A model generated the notes under the pieces. That model ran no database searches. It was not told the DNA's origin and was given only the letters and a program-made list of their open reading frames with translations. Both the position numbers and the translations under genes were made by a program. DNA of 55,027 nt from CAZUCD01 sp964618855 (GTDB lineage Bacteria; Sumerlaeota; Sumerlaeia; SLMS01; JANRJK01): assembly GCA_964618855.1 (NCBI GenBank), contig CAZUCD010000001.1, forward strand, positions 1-55,027. Reading direction: 5' to 3'. Each line of letters starts with the position of its first letter. The stretch's first letter is position 1. Of the stretch, positions 48,305 through 55,027 are shown piece by piece.

Positions 48305-49219
48305 TCACCTCGTCCAGGCCAGCACACCAACCGTGGTGGCAACCCACAGGAGCACCGTCACGAGCAGGGGCAGGTCCTCCACGAGGAGCGCCTCGGGCGC
48401 TCCACCCTCATCCCTCTGCACCACGAGCCACAGATAACGGAAAATGCCGTAGATCACGAACGGCATGGTGAAGACCATCGCATAGGTGCCCGACTGGCCG
48501 GGGGAGTCCGCGCTGACCTTGGCGAACTTCCCCTGGGTCGTCCAAAGCGCGTAACTGAAGAGCACGCACCCGGTCGCGACCGTCAGGAGGATGTCCAGGT
48601 ACTCGGTGCTGTATTCGCGCAGGACTTCGCGGTGGTGCCCTGCATCCTCGCCGAGCACCACGAGTTCGTTGCGCCTCTTGCAGATCGCGAGGAACAGCGC
48701 CAGGAACAGGGTTGTCAGGATGAAGTAGCCCGTTACCTCGACCTCGCGCCCGCCGACCTTGATCGCCTCGATCCCCGCGATGGCACGGATCACGAAGCCC
48801 ATCGCCAGCGTGAGGATGTCGAGCACGACGACGTTCTTGAGCCGCAGGGAGTAGGCCGAACTCAGGATGAAGTAGACCACCGCCGAAGCCGCAAACGGGA
48901 GGGGCAGCACCGCGAACGCCACCGCCAGCGCCGCGATCAGAAGCCCTCCCCCGAAGACACCTGCGACTTTCGGCGAGACCGCGCCTGACGCGATCGGCCG
49001 CGACTTCTTGCGCGGATGCTGCCGGTCCTTCTCCGCATCCAGGATGTCGTTGGTGATGTAAACGACCCCGGCCAGCGCACAGAACACCGCGAACCCGAGG
49101 GCGGCGTTCCTGAGCGCGATGGGATCTCCCCACTGCCGCGCGAACACGACGCCCGCGAACAGGAGCAGGTTCTTCGTCCACTGCTTTGGACGGAGGCACT
49201 TGAGGAGGGGGAGGATCAT
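48305..49219 (-). CDS. UbiA-family prenyltransferase, decaprenyl-phosphate phosphoribosyltransferase-like
   Basis: 304 residues, an integral membrane enzyme with about eight hydrophobic helices. The first Asp-rich motif is NDILDAEKDRQHPRKKSRPIASG; the DRxHPxKKxRPIASG end is the hallmark of the decaprenyl-phosphate phosphoribosyltransferase (DPPR synthase) group, which transfers phosphoribose to decaprenyl phosphate for arabinan or DPA synthesis. The second motif region is YSLRLKNVVVLDILTLAMGFVIRAIAG. CLRPKQWTKNLLLF near the N-terminus is also typical. ATG at 49219 is chosen over a TTG at 49246. A menaquinone or other UbiA role is possible but less likely. It is convergent with the ABC permease gene. 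Confidence 0.88.
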   Translation of the reverse strand: MILPLLKCLRPKQWTKNLLLFAGVVFARQWGDPIALRNAALGFAVFCALAGVVYITNDILDAEKDRQHPRKKSRPIASGAVSPKVAGVFGGGLLIAALAVAFAVLPLPFAASAVVYFILSSAYSLRLKNVVVLDILTLAMGFVIRAIAGIEAIKVGGREVEVTGYFILTTLFLALFLAICKRRNELVVLGEDAGHHREVLREYSTEYLDILLTVATGCVLFSYALWTTQGKFAKVSADSPGQSGTYAMVFTMPFVIYGIFRYLWLVVQRDEGGAPEALLVEDLPLLVTVLLWVATTVGVLAWTR

Positions 49220-49323
49220 GCGTCGGGGCGCCGGTTCGGACTCCAAGGCCCGGCAGGGTCCCCCGGGTGCGCGTGTGCCGCGAGCATTATTGCCCCCCTC
49301 GCATCCCGGGAGGGGAAAAGAAT

Positions 49324-49349
49324 CGGGGCCGGGGTTTCCCCCGGCCCCG
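49324..49349 (-). terminator. Intrinsic terminator downstream of dnaK
   Basis: A perfect 11-bp stem, CGGGGCCGGGG at 49324-49334 and CCCCGGCCCCG at 49339-49349, with a 4-base loop. On the minus strand it is followed by ATTCTTTTCC. It lies 26 bp after the dnaK stop and should end the J-domain-grpE-dnaK transcript. Confidence 0.85.
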
Positions 49350-49375
49350 GATTGGCGAGCCAGTTCGAGCGGGGA

Positions 49376-51130
49376 TCAGGCCCCTGCCTCCATCGCGACG
49401 AGGACGCGCAGCACCTCGTCGATCGTCTCGTGCACTTCCTCCTCGTTGCCGGACTCGAGCGCGTCGCGCAGGCGTCCCGCCTTCGTCTCGAGCTCGTTTC
49501 GCATCGGGTGCGTCCCTGAACGGCCGAGCGCCCCCTCCGCGCGCTCGAGGATGTTGCGCGCCTCCTCCTGCCGGGAGTCCTTGATCTTGGAGGCCAGCAT
49601 GCGCGAGACGCGCTCCTTCGCCTCCTTGATCATGCGGTTCTTGTCGTCGTCGCGCAGGCGGTTGTCGGTGGCGGTGATGGTGATCTGCTTTTCGACGCCG
49701 GTCGCGAGGTCCTCGGCGCGCACCTGCAGGATGCGGTCCGGGGTGAGCGTGAAGGTCACCTCGATGCGGGGCACCCCCTTCGGCGCGGGCGTGATGCCCT
49801 CGATGCGCAGGAGGTCGAGGAACGTGTTTGCGGAGGCCGTGTTGTCCTCGCCCTCGTAGATCGGGAAGCTGATCGCCTCCTGGAAGTCGCGCGTCGTGGT
49901 GAAGATGTCCTTCGCCTCGGTCGGGTACGTGGAGTTGCGCGGGATCAGTGGGTTGAACTGGTCCCCTTGCAGGCCCACGCCGAGCGAGAAGGGCGTGACG
50001 TGGATCACGACGGGCTTCGCCATGTTGTACTTCTGGGCGAGAGTCTCCTCGAGGTCGCCCGCGAGGGGTGCCAGGACGAGCGTCTGCACCGCGGCGCCCA
50101 TCGCCACCACTTCCTCGGGCGACTTGTCGCGGTTGGGGTTCTTGCCCATGAACTCGCGGCAAATGCGTTGGATCATGGGGATGCGCGTCGAGCCGCCGAC
50201 GAGCAGGATGTTCTTAACCTTGTCGGGGGACAGCTTGGCGTCGTTGAGCGCCTTCTCCATCGGCTGGACGGTGGCCTCGAAGAGGTCCTTGTTGAGGCCC
50301 TCGAAGGTGTCGCGCGTGACGACGGTGTCCAGCGTCAGCGGCCCCTTGTCCGTCATCGTGATCGCCTCGACGAGAACGTGCGTCTCCTTGAGTTCGGAGA
50401 GCTCGATCTTCGCCTCCTCGGCGGCCTCGCGGAGGCGTTGCATGGCGATCGGGTCCTGGGCGAGGTCGACGCCGTGCTCCTTCTTGAACTGGTCCACGAG
50501 GTGGGTGGTCATGCGGCGGTCGAAGTCGTCGCCGCCAAGGTTCGTGTTGCCGGAGATGGCGCGCACCTGGAACACACCGCTCATGATCTCGATGATCGAC
50601 ACGTCGAACGTGCCGCCGCCGAGGTCGTACACCATGAGGATCTGGTCCTCGTCCTTCTCGAAGCCGTAGGCGAGCGCGGCGGCGGTGGGCTCGTCGATGA
50701 TGCGGCGCACGTTCAGGCCCGCGATTTCGCCGGCGTCCTTCGTTGCCTGACGCTGCGTGTCCGTGAAGTACGCCGGAACGCAGATCACCGCCTGGTTGAT
50801 CTCCTCGCCGAAGTAGTCCTCGGCGTCCTGCTTCATTTTCTGGACCACCATCGCGCTGATTTCCTGGGGGGTGTACTCGCGCCCCTCGATGCGGATGCGG
50901 TGGCTTGTGCCCATGTGGCGCTTCACACTGAAGACCGTGCGGCCGACGTTCATGATCGCGCCGCGCTTGGCCTTCTTGCCGACGAGGATCTCGCCGGACT
51001 TCGAGAAGCCCACGACCGAGGGCGTGATGCGCTCGCCGAGGCTGTTCGGGACCACAAACGGGCCGTTCTTCTCCATGACCGACATCACGGAGTTCGTCGT
51101 GCCCAGATCGATGCCGAGTATCCTGCTCAT
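49376..51130 (-). CDS. dnaK: Hsp70 chaperone DnaK
   Basis: 584 residues, shorter than the usual 600-640. The N-terminal ATPase has LGIDLGTTNSVMSVMEK, IIDEPTAAALAYGF, the VYDLGGGTFDVSIIEI phosphate loop and ILLVGGSTRIPMIQ. The substrate domain begins VTPFSLGVGLQGDQF and has TFTLTPDRILQVRAEDLATG. The C-terminal lid is truncated compared with E. coli DnaK, ending ...DEVLRVLVAMEAGA. DnaK folds nascent and stressed proteins with J-domain and GrpE partners. Start is ATG at 51130 (MSRILGID). It lies downstream of grpE by 22 bp, in the operon order J-domain/TPR, grpE, dnaK. A hairpin terminator follows. Confidence 0.97.
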   Translation of the reverse strand: MSRILGIDLGTTNSVMSVMEKNGPFVVPNSLGERITPSVVGFSKSGEILVGKKAKRGAIMNVGRTVFSVKRHMGTSHRIRIEGREYTPQEISAMVVQKMKQDAEDYFGEEINQAVICVPAYFTDTQRQATKDAGEIAGLNVRRIIDEPTAAALAYGFEKDEDQILMVYDLGGGTFDVSIIEIMSGVFQVRAISGNTNLGGDDFDRRMTTHLVDQFKKEHGVDLAQDPIAMQRLREAAEEAKIELSELKETHVLVEAITMTDKGPLTLDTVVTRDTFEGLNKDLFEATVQPMEKALNDAKLSPDKVKNILLVGGSTRIPMIQRICREFMGKNPNRDKSPEEVVAMGAAVQTLVLAPLAGDLEETLAQKYNMAKPVVIHVTPFSLGVGLQGDQFNPLIPRNSTYPTEAKDIFTTTRDFQEAISFPIYEGEDNTASANTFLDLLRIEGITPAPKGVPRIEVTFTLTPDRILQVRAEDLATGVEKQITITATDNRLRDDDKNRMIKEAKERVSRMLASKIKDSRQEEARNILERAEGALGRSGTHPMRNELETKAGRLRDALESGNEEEVHETIDEVLRVLVAMEAGA

Positions 51131-51152
51131 TGCTTGATGCTCCCCGTGCGAG

Positions 51153-51674
51153 TCATTGCGCCACCACAACCTTGGCGTCCCTCAGGATCTTCCCGCGAAA
51201 ATAGTATCCCTTCTGGGCCACTTCGACCACCGTTTCCGGTGGAACACTTGGATTTCGGACTGTCTTCACGACCTCGTGAAGGTTCAAGTCCAGTTTGCTC
51301 CCAATGCAGTCCATCGGCACCAACCCGATCGACTCGACCGCCTTCTGTTGCTTCGCCTGGAGTGCCCTCAGGGACACCAGCCAGTTGTCCAGCTCCGGGT
51401 TCTTCTCCACCGATTTCTGCGCGAAGTCCACGATGCGGTCCAGCCCATCCAGCGAACCGAGCAGGTTCTTGACGAACATGCGAAGCTCGCGGTCATCCTT
51501 GCCCGGCTCCATCACGACCCTGCCCAGCCTCTCGGTCAGGGTCGACACCTGCCGCGCGGACTCCTCGGCAAGCGCGAAGACGTCGTCCTTCCCGCCCCCC
51601 TCCCGATTCACCTCAAGTTGAGGAAAATCATCGGGGAAGACGAGCCGCCACGCCTTTTCCTGCAGTCGGGCCAT
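51153..51674 (-). CDS. grpE: GrpE-like nucleotide exchange factor
   Basis: 173 residues from ATG 51674, which overlaps the preceding TPR gene stop as ATGA. The C-terminal beta domain ends ETVVEVAQKGYYFRGKILRDAKVVVA, close to the GrpE signature V.EV...GY...G..LR.A.V.V. The long N-terminal helical part (about residues 30-110) forms the GrpE dimer coil. The typical Asp/Glu-rich disordered N-terminus is short here. GrpE releases ADP from DnaK, and dnaK follows directly, which confirms the assignment. N-terminal sequence identity to known GrpE is low by eye. Confidence 0.9.
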   Translation of the reverse strand: MARLQEKAWRLVFPDDFPQLEVNREGGGKDDVFALAEESARQVSTLTERLGRVVMEPGKDDRELRMFVKNLLGSLDGLDRIVDFAQKSVEKNPELDNWLVSLRALQAKQQKAVESIGLVPMDCIGSKLDLNLHEVVKTVRNPSVPPETVVEVAQKGYYFRGKILRDAKVVVAQ

Positions 51675-53116
51675 CAGCGCTTCATCTTCAGGTCGCTCAG
51701 CGCCTTTCGGGCAAGCTGATTCTTGGGATCGATCTGCAGCACGGCCTGGTACTCCTGCATCGCCGACCTGATGTCGCCCTTCATGTCGTAGGTGGCGGCG
51801 ATTTCTAGGTGAACCTCGGCGCTCTGCGGCAACATGCGCAGCAGGGACTTGAAATGGACCAGGGCGTGGGTGAACAGCCCCTTGTCCCGGGCTTGTTTCC
51901 CCACGAGGAGGCGCGCCCGGACGACCGATTCCTTGATCCGCGCATCCTTCGGGTCGAGAGAGAGCGCCCGCTGCCACATGTTGAACGCCTCGTCCACCCG
52001 GCTCGCGTTCAGCAGCGTCCACCCCCTCAGGTTGAGCACTTCCGTGCTGCGCGGGTGCAGTTTGCCGAGTTCATCCAACTGCGCGAGCGCGTCGGCCCAC
52101 TGCTGCAGCTCCATCAGGGCGTGCACGAGCTGGAAGCGTGCGTCGCTGTCCTTGGGGTTCAACTCGATGACGCGGCGGCACCGCGAGGCGATGGCGGCGG
52201 GGGAGTCCGTGGCCGGCGGGCCCGATGGCTGGGAGCCCCCGACGACCGGCTTGGCGATCTGGGGTGCCGAACTGCGGGAGGGCGGCGGGGAAGGGGGGGC
52301 GGTCTGGCGTGGCACCGTCGTCTGGGACGGCATCGGCACGGCCTGGCTGCTCGCGTTGATCTGGTTCTCACCCGCCTCGATGAGCCCGCCGTGGTGGCGG
52401 TGCGCCTCGATGATGCAGAAGCGCATGTACTCGGAGTCGTCGCCCTTGGCCTCCATGCGCTGCGACCACCGCTGGACCGTTTCCGCCCAGTAGCGCCCGG
52501 CCCTGTCGTGCTGGTTCAGCTTTTCGTACGTCAGCGCCAGGTTGTGCATCAGCGCCGCGTTGTCGGGGTTTAGCTGGATCGCCTTCTCCCAAACCTCGAT
52601 CGCCTCGTCCTCGATGCCATGGAGGGCATAGGTCGTTCCGAGGGTGACGTATCCGCCGAACAGGTTCTGCCTCGCCCGCGCATGGGTCGGCTCCAGTTCG
52701 AGCACCTCGGCCCAGTCGCGCACGGCTTCGGGCCACTGCTTGCGTAGCATCTTGGCGCGGGCGCGCTTGAGGAGCAGCGCGATGAACCGCTCCCGTGCGG
52801 CAGTGTCGGTCGGGAAGGACTTGTAGGCCGTCCGCGCCGTCTCCACCGAATCGTCGATCGGCGGGTCCGTGTCGGAGGACTGCTCGTCCGGGGCGAAGAT
52901 GAAGTCGCACTTCAGAATGTTGAGGGTGTGGATGTCCTCCCGGGCCCGCTGCTCTGAGTCCCGGAGCCGGTTGTACGCCGACTGGATCACCATGAACCGC
53001 TCGGTATGGCGTTCGGGGTCGAACCTCTTAACGAGTTCGATATAGGCCCGCTTGATCTCCTCCTCGCTGGCCCCCTTCTGGAGCCCGAGGATGGCGTAGG
53101 CGCTGGCTTCAGCCAT
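51674..53116 (-). CDS. J-domain/TPR protein with DPE in place of HPD
   Basis: 480 residues. The N-terminal 70 residues have a J-domain-like helix pattern: YAILGLQKGASEEEIKRAYI and ELVKRFDPERHTERFMVIQSAY. The conserved HPD motif needed to stimulate Hsp70 ATPase is DPE here (Asp33-Pro34-Glu35). From about residue 100 to 235 and again from 310 to 475, TPR units follow (e.g. EAIEVWEKAIQLNPDNAALM, WADALAQLDELGKLHPRSTE, MQEYQAVLQIDPKNQLARKA). A Pro/Ser-rich linker (about 255-300) separates the two blocks. It is the first gene of the grpE-dnaK operon and its stop overlaps the grpE start. It may present clients to DnaK through its TPRs. Confidence 0.88.
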   Translation of the reverse strand: MAEASAYAILGLQKGASEEEIKRAYIELVKRFDPERHTERFMVIQSAYNRLRDSEQRAREDIHTLNILKCDFIFAPDEQSSDTDPPIDDSVETARTAYKSFPTDTAARERFIALLLKRARAKMLRKQWPEAVRDWAEVLELEPTHARARQNLFGGYVTLGTTYALHGIEDEAIEVWEKAIQLNPDNAALMHNLALTYEKLNQHDRAGRYWAETVQRWSQRMEAKGDDSEYMRFCIIEAHRHHGGLIEAGENQINASSQAVPMPSQTTVPRQTAPPSPPPSRSSAPQIAKPVVGGSQPSGPPATDSPAAIASRCRRVIELNPKDSDARFQLVHALMELQQWADALAQLDELGKLHPRSTEVLNLRGWTLLNASRVDEAFNMWQRALSLDPKDARIKESVVRARLLVGKQARDKGLFTHALVHFKSLLRMLPQSAEVHLEIAATYDMKGDIRSAMQEYQAVLQIDPKNQLARKALSDLKMKR

Positions 53117-53289
53117 GTGCTATCGAATCCCGACCGAGGGTTCGCCCGATGGGCGGATTGGGTGAACGGCTGCCCCCCCGACACGAATGGCCGGGCAGGA
53201 TTCCCTGCCTGACGGCGCGCCCGTGACGGGACGACCGTGCTGCGCAATGCTCACGGTTGATGCGACCTTGGACGGGGGATGGGCGCGCG
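53117..53289 (-). promoter_or_regulatory. Upstream region of the chaperone operon
   Basis: 173 bp between the DUF2752 stop and the J-domain/TPR start, on the minus strand. A short hairpin (GGCAGG at 53194-53199 with CCTGCC at 53204-53209) may end the DUF2752 transcript. The operon promoter is expected here, but I see no CIRCE (TTAGCACTC-N9-GAGTGCTAA) and no clear sigma-32-type elements. Confidence 0.3.
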
Positions 53290-53832
53290 TCAAGGCTCGG
53301 CACTCGCCCCCGGCGATCCGGACTCCGCCCACCACGCCGCGTGGCGGGGGAGGTCCTTCAGCGACCACATCCGTGCGAAACCGAAAGCCATCATGCAGAG
53401 GATGAGGACCCCCGTCGCCACACCCATTGCGCGGTCCGAAACCGGAGGCTCCTCCTCCCACCGGCGCACCCACGCCCGCGGAAGGAACAGCCCCGAAGCC
53501 AGCAAGACAAACAGCCCCGCGAACATGAACCCGAACGGATTGTAGGCCCACGCCAGCCCGAAGTCCCCATGCAGGATGTTCGTGACCGAACGCGTCAATC
53601 CGCACCCGGGACATGGAAGCCCCGTGACCTTGTGGAGCATGCACGCCTGAAATCCGAGCCCCTGAGTGGGCAGGAAGATTCCGGCCAACAGGCCGGCGAC
53701 GCCGATCAACCCCGCGCCGCGCCCGAAAAGCATCGAGAAGGAACTCCGGCGGCGGCGAGCCACGGGTCCGAAGTTCTCACCCTCCGACCCGGAAGTCGGC
53801 ATGGCCTGCGATGATGCGATCGACTCGGACAT
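53290..53832 (-). CDS. DUF2752 membrane protein
   Basis: 180 residues. The DUF2752 signature is CMLHKVTGLPCPGCGLTRSV, with a CPxCGxTR core that may bind metal, followed by ILHGDFGLAWAYNPFGFMFA. Hydrophobic segments lie at about residues 35-55 (GLIGVAGLLAGIFLPTQG), 90-110 (GFMFAGLFVLLASGLFLP) and 135-155 (GVATGVLILCMMAFGFA). The family is small and uncharacterised, and is often linked with TM2-domain proteins. ATG at 53832 is used; it overlaps the 3' end of the folate gene by 56 bases, so ATG 53802 (26-base overlap) is an alternative. It is followed by a 173-bp gap and the chaperone operon. Confidence 0.8.
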   Translation of the reverse strand: MSESIASSQAMPTSGSEGENFGPVARRRRSSFSMLFGRGAGLIGVAGLLAGIFLPTQGLGFQACMLHKVTGLPCPGCGLTRSVTNILHGDFGLAWAYNPFGFMFAGLFVLLASGLFLPRAWVRRWEEEPPVSDRAMGVATGVLILCMMAFGFARMWSLKDLPRHAAWWAESGSPGASAEP

Positions 53833-54364
53833 CGTGCGCTTCCAGCGGAACTTCCCCCACGACCTGACAGGAATGACAGACTGCGACGAGCGGCACGCGC
53901 CCCGCAAGCTGCGTTAGCAGCCGATCGAAAAACCCGCCACCTCTTCCCAGTCGGCCCCCACGGCGGTCGAAGGCCAGCCCCGGCACCAGCACCAGTGCCA
54001 GCGATCCCGCCTCGACCCGCCGCGCGAGCGATGTGTCCGGTTCCCGAAGCCCCATCGGGCCCCCGACGACTTCCTCCAGCCGGCCAACTTCCCACAGGCT
54101 GAGCGTCCCCGTCGTTTCAACCTTTGGCAGCACGACCGAGCCACCCCGCGCAAGGACCTCGCGAAGGTACTCGGTGGTGTCGATCTCCTCGCGGAGCGGA
54201 AGCGTTCCCAGAACCACCCACCCATCACGCGGCGGGAACTCGCGCATGAGTGTTCCACAGGCAGCGACGGTCTCCGCCCGGCGCACATCCGGTGGAAGTC
54301 CGGAGAGCGCGGACTTCATTCGGGCGCGCAGGGCGCGCTTGGCGGCCACCTCCTTAAGTCCCAC
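53777..54364 (-). CDS. 5-formyltetrahydrofolate cyclo-ligase
   Basis: 195 residues. It converts 5-formyl-THF to 5,10-methenyl-THF with ATP, part of one-carbon metabolism. The family signature is LVLVPGLAFDRRGGRLGRGGGFFDRLL (Gly-rich ATP site), and the opening KRALRARMKSALSGLPPDVRR and the substrate part LPLREEIDTTEYL fit. The GTG start at 54364 lies 11 bases inside the end of the upstream glycosyltransferase gene, so the two are coupled. The usual symbols (ygfA, fau, MTHFS) vary, so none is given. Confidence 0.93.
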   Translation of the reverse strand: MGLKEVAAKRALRARMKSALSGLPPDVRRAETVAACGTLMREFPPRDGWVVLGTLPLREEIDTTEYLREVLARGGSVVLPKVETTGTLSLWEVGRLEEVVGGPMGLREPDTSLARRVEAGSLALVLVPGLAFDRRGGRLGRGGGFFDRLLTQLAGRVPLVAVCHSCQVVGEVPLEAHDVRVDRIIAGHADFRVGG

Positions 54365-55027
54365 TGGGGTAGCCCTCGTCCGTGATGTCGCCGGCCAGCT
54401 TCCGCCCGTCGAGGCCCATCATGAGGGCGTGCCCACTTCGCGCCGCCCACTCCGGGGGACCGTCGAGCAGGCCGAGCCACCTCCGCGCAGACAGCATCCA
54501 CCGAGGCCTCGACCGGGCCTCCGACCGGCCACGGGCCTCGGCTTCCGCCATCAGCCCCGGTGCTGCCTGACGAAGCGCGCGCAACTCCGTCCCCAGGCGA
54601 TGCCACCGGCGATAGTGGGCAGCGGGGGACTCCAGGGATGCGACCTCCGCGACGGCCCTCGCGGAAAACCCGAAGCCCGTTCCCGCCCTATGCAGCCGCG
54701 CAAACAATTCGGCCGTTTCCAGTCCTGCGAACCCGACGTCGGCCCGGAAGGACCTCTGCGCGAGTAGCGCCCGAGGGCAGCTCCAATGCGCGGGATCCGC
54801 CCTGTGAGACGCCACAGGAGCCCCGTCCTCCCAGGCAGGCGGTTGGAAGCGGCGGTGCGCCAACCAGTGCTCGAACATGAACCCTGCCGAGGTATCCGCC
54901 CAGCGCGTGTTTCCGATCAGGACGCGGGCCTCGCCCCCGCTGTGCTCGACCGCGTGGGCGCGCAGGCAGCCATGCGATGGCACCACGTCATCGTCCAGGA
55001 ACAGCAGCACGTCGCCGCAGGCCCGCG
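54354..55027 (-). CDS. Glycosyltransferase family 2-like protein (5' end cut by the window edge)
   Basis: The N-terminus lies beyond the right edge; 223 residues or so are visible. The GT-A DxD region reads LLFLDDDVVPSHGCLRAH. A Trp/His-rich acceptor part follows (FMFEHWLAHRRFQPPAW, HWSCPRALL), then FRADVGFAGLETAELFARLHRAGTGF, the second ED-like motif region. The gene continues past 55027 without an in-frame stop. It overlaps the folate gene start by 11 bases. The sugar donor and acceptor are unknown. Confidence 0.8.
   Translation of the reverse strand, partial: RACGDVLLFLDDDVVPSHGCLRAHAVEHSGGEARVLIGNTRWADTSAGFMFEHWLAHRRFQPPAWEDGAPVASHRADPAHWSCPRALLAQRSFRADVGFAGLETAELFARLHRAGTGFGFSARAVAEVASLESPAAHYRRWHRLGTELRALRQAAPGLMAEAEARGRSEARSRPRWMLSARRWLGLLDGPPEWAARSGHALMMGLDGRKLAGDITDEGYPSGT

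Noticed and set aside
49967..51472. A 501-residue open frame antisense to dnaK
   Set aside because: Long antisense frames opposite dnaK are a known artefact of its codon use in GC-rich genomes. The sense frame is unmistakably DnaK, and the antisense product is His/Arg/Leu-rich with no motif.
53117..53289. CIRCE element (HrcA site) before the chaperone operon
   Set aside because: Neither TTAGCACTC nor GAGTGCTAA is present on either strand in this gap.

Overview
This is a GC-rich bacterial chromosome segment of about 55 kb, densely packed with roughly 49 protein genes. I see no rRNA, tRNA, CRISPR array, insertion sequence, integrase or phage gene. The envelope is probably diderm-like: there are lipoboxes, a bifunctional PBP, a UbiA-type prenyltransferase and secreted enzymes. 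The two pseudopilins with the FTLIELLIVVAIIAILAAIAVPNFLEAQ-type N-terminus and a shared DPTNG..SPGN..RF C-terminus, the GreA fused to a very long N-terminal region, the GH172 (DUF2961) protein and the solitary EF-G paralogue recall uncultured PVC-related lineages such as Sumerlaeota, Hydrogenedentota or Planctomycetota. That placement is inference from gene style, not from a search.

Layout. 0-5.2 kb (minus): a CarboxypepD_reg/Ig-like lipoprotein, pyrimidine-nucleoside phosphorylase, an ATP-grasp protein and a VOC protein. 5.4-11.7 kb: ATP-type PEP carboxykinase, a small pilin-like protein, GAPDH (minus), a DUF1015 protein and a DapA-family lyase, i.e. central carbon and amino-acid metabolism with clear stem-loop terminators. 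11.7-18.9 kb: NAD-type isocitrate dehydrogenase with a C-terminal extension, a small membrane/coiled-coil protein, the giant GreA, a divergent EF-G-like GTPase and a DUF1579 protein. 19-32 kb: RNase HII, a class A PBP, two pseudopilins, an AlkD-like protein, a PDZ-hydrolase fusion, a LEA14-type protein with a lipobox-like Cys, a secreted agmatine/peptidylarginine deiminase-family protein, RuvC, a large toroid-type protein and a DinB-like protein.

32.3-38.7 kb (plus) is the most interesting part: a tightly packed run of seven genes. They encode an NRDE/TANGO2-type protein, a DedA membrane domain fused to an ATP-grasp ligase, an OlsB-like N-acyltransferase, a GNAT acetyltransferase, a PlsC-type O-acyltransferase, a 54-residue PLDc_N membrane protein and an M16 protease. 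Three junctions are 4-base overlaps. The enzyme set looks like a modified aminolipid (ornithine-lipid-like) pathway in which a ligase is built into a DedA-type membrane protein.

38.7-49.3 kb: a CrtA-like monooxygenase, a GH172 protein, a lipoprotein with an apparently dead caspase-like domain, RibBA, two membrane-anchored proteins carrying L7/L12 C-terminal-domain-like repeats, an ABC-2 exporter pair and a UbiA-family prenyltransferase. 49.3-53.1 kb (minus) is a chaperone operon read in the order J-domain/TPR protein, GrpE, DnaK; the J domain has DPE where HPD is expected. The window ends with a DUF2752 membrane protein, 5-formyltetrahydrofolate cyclo-ligase and a glycosyltransferase cut off by the right edge.
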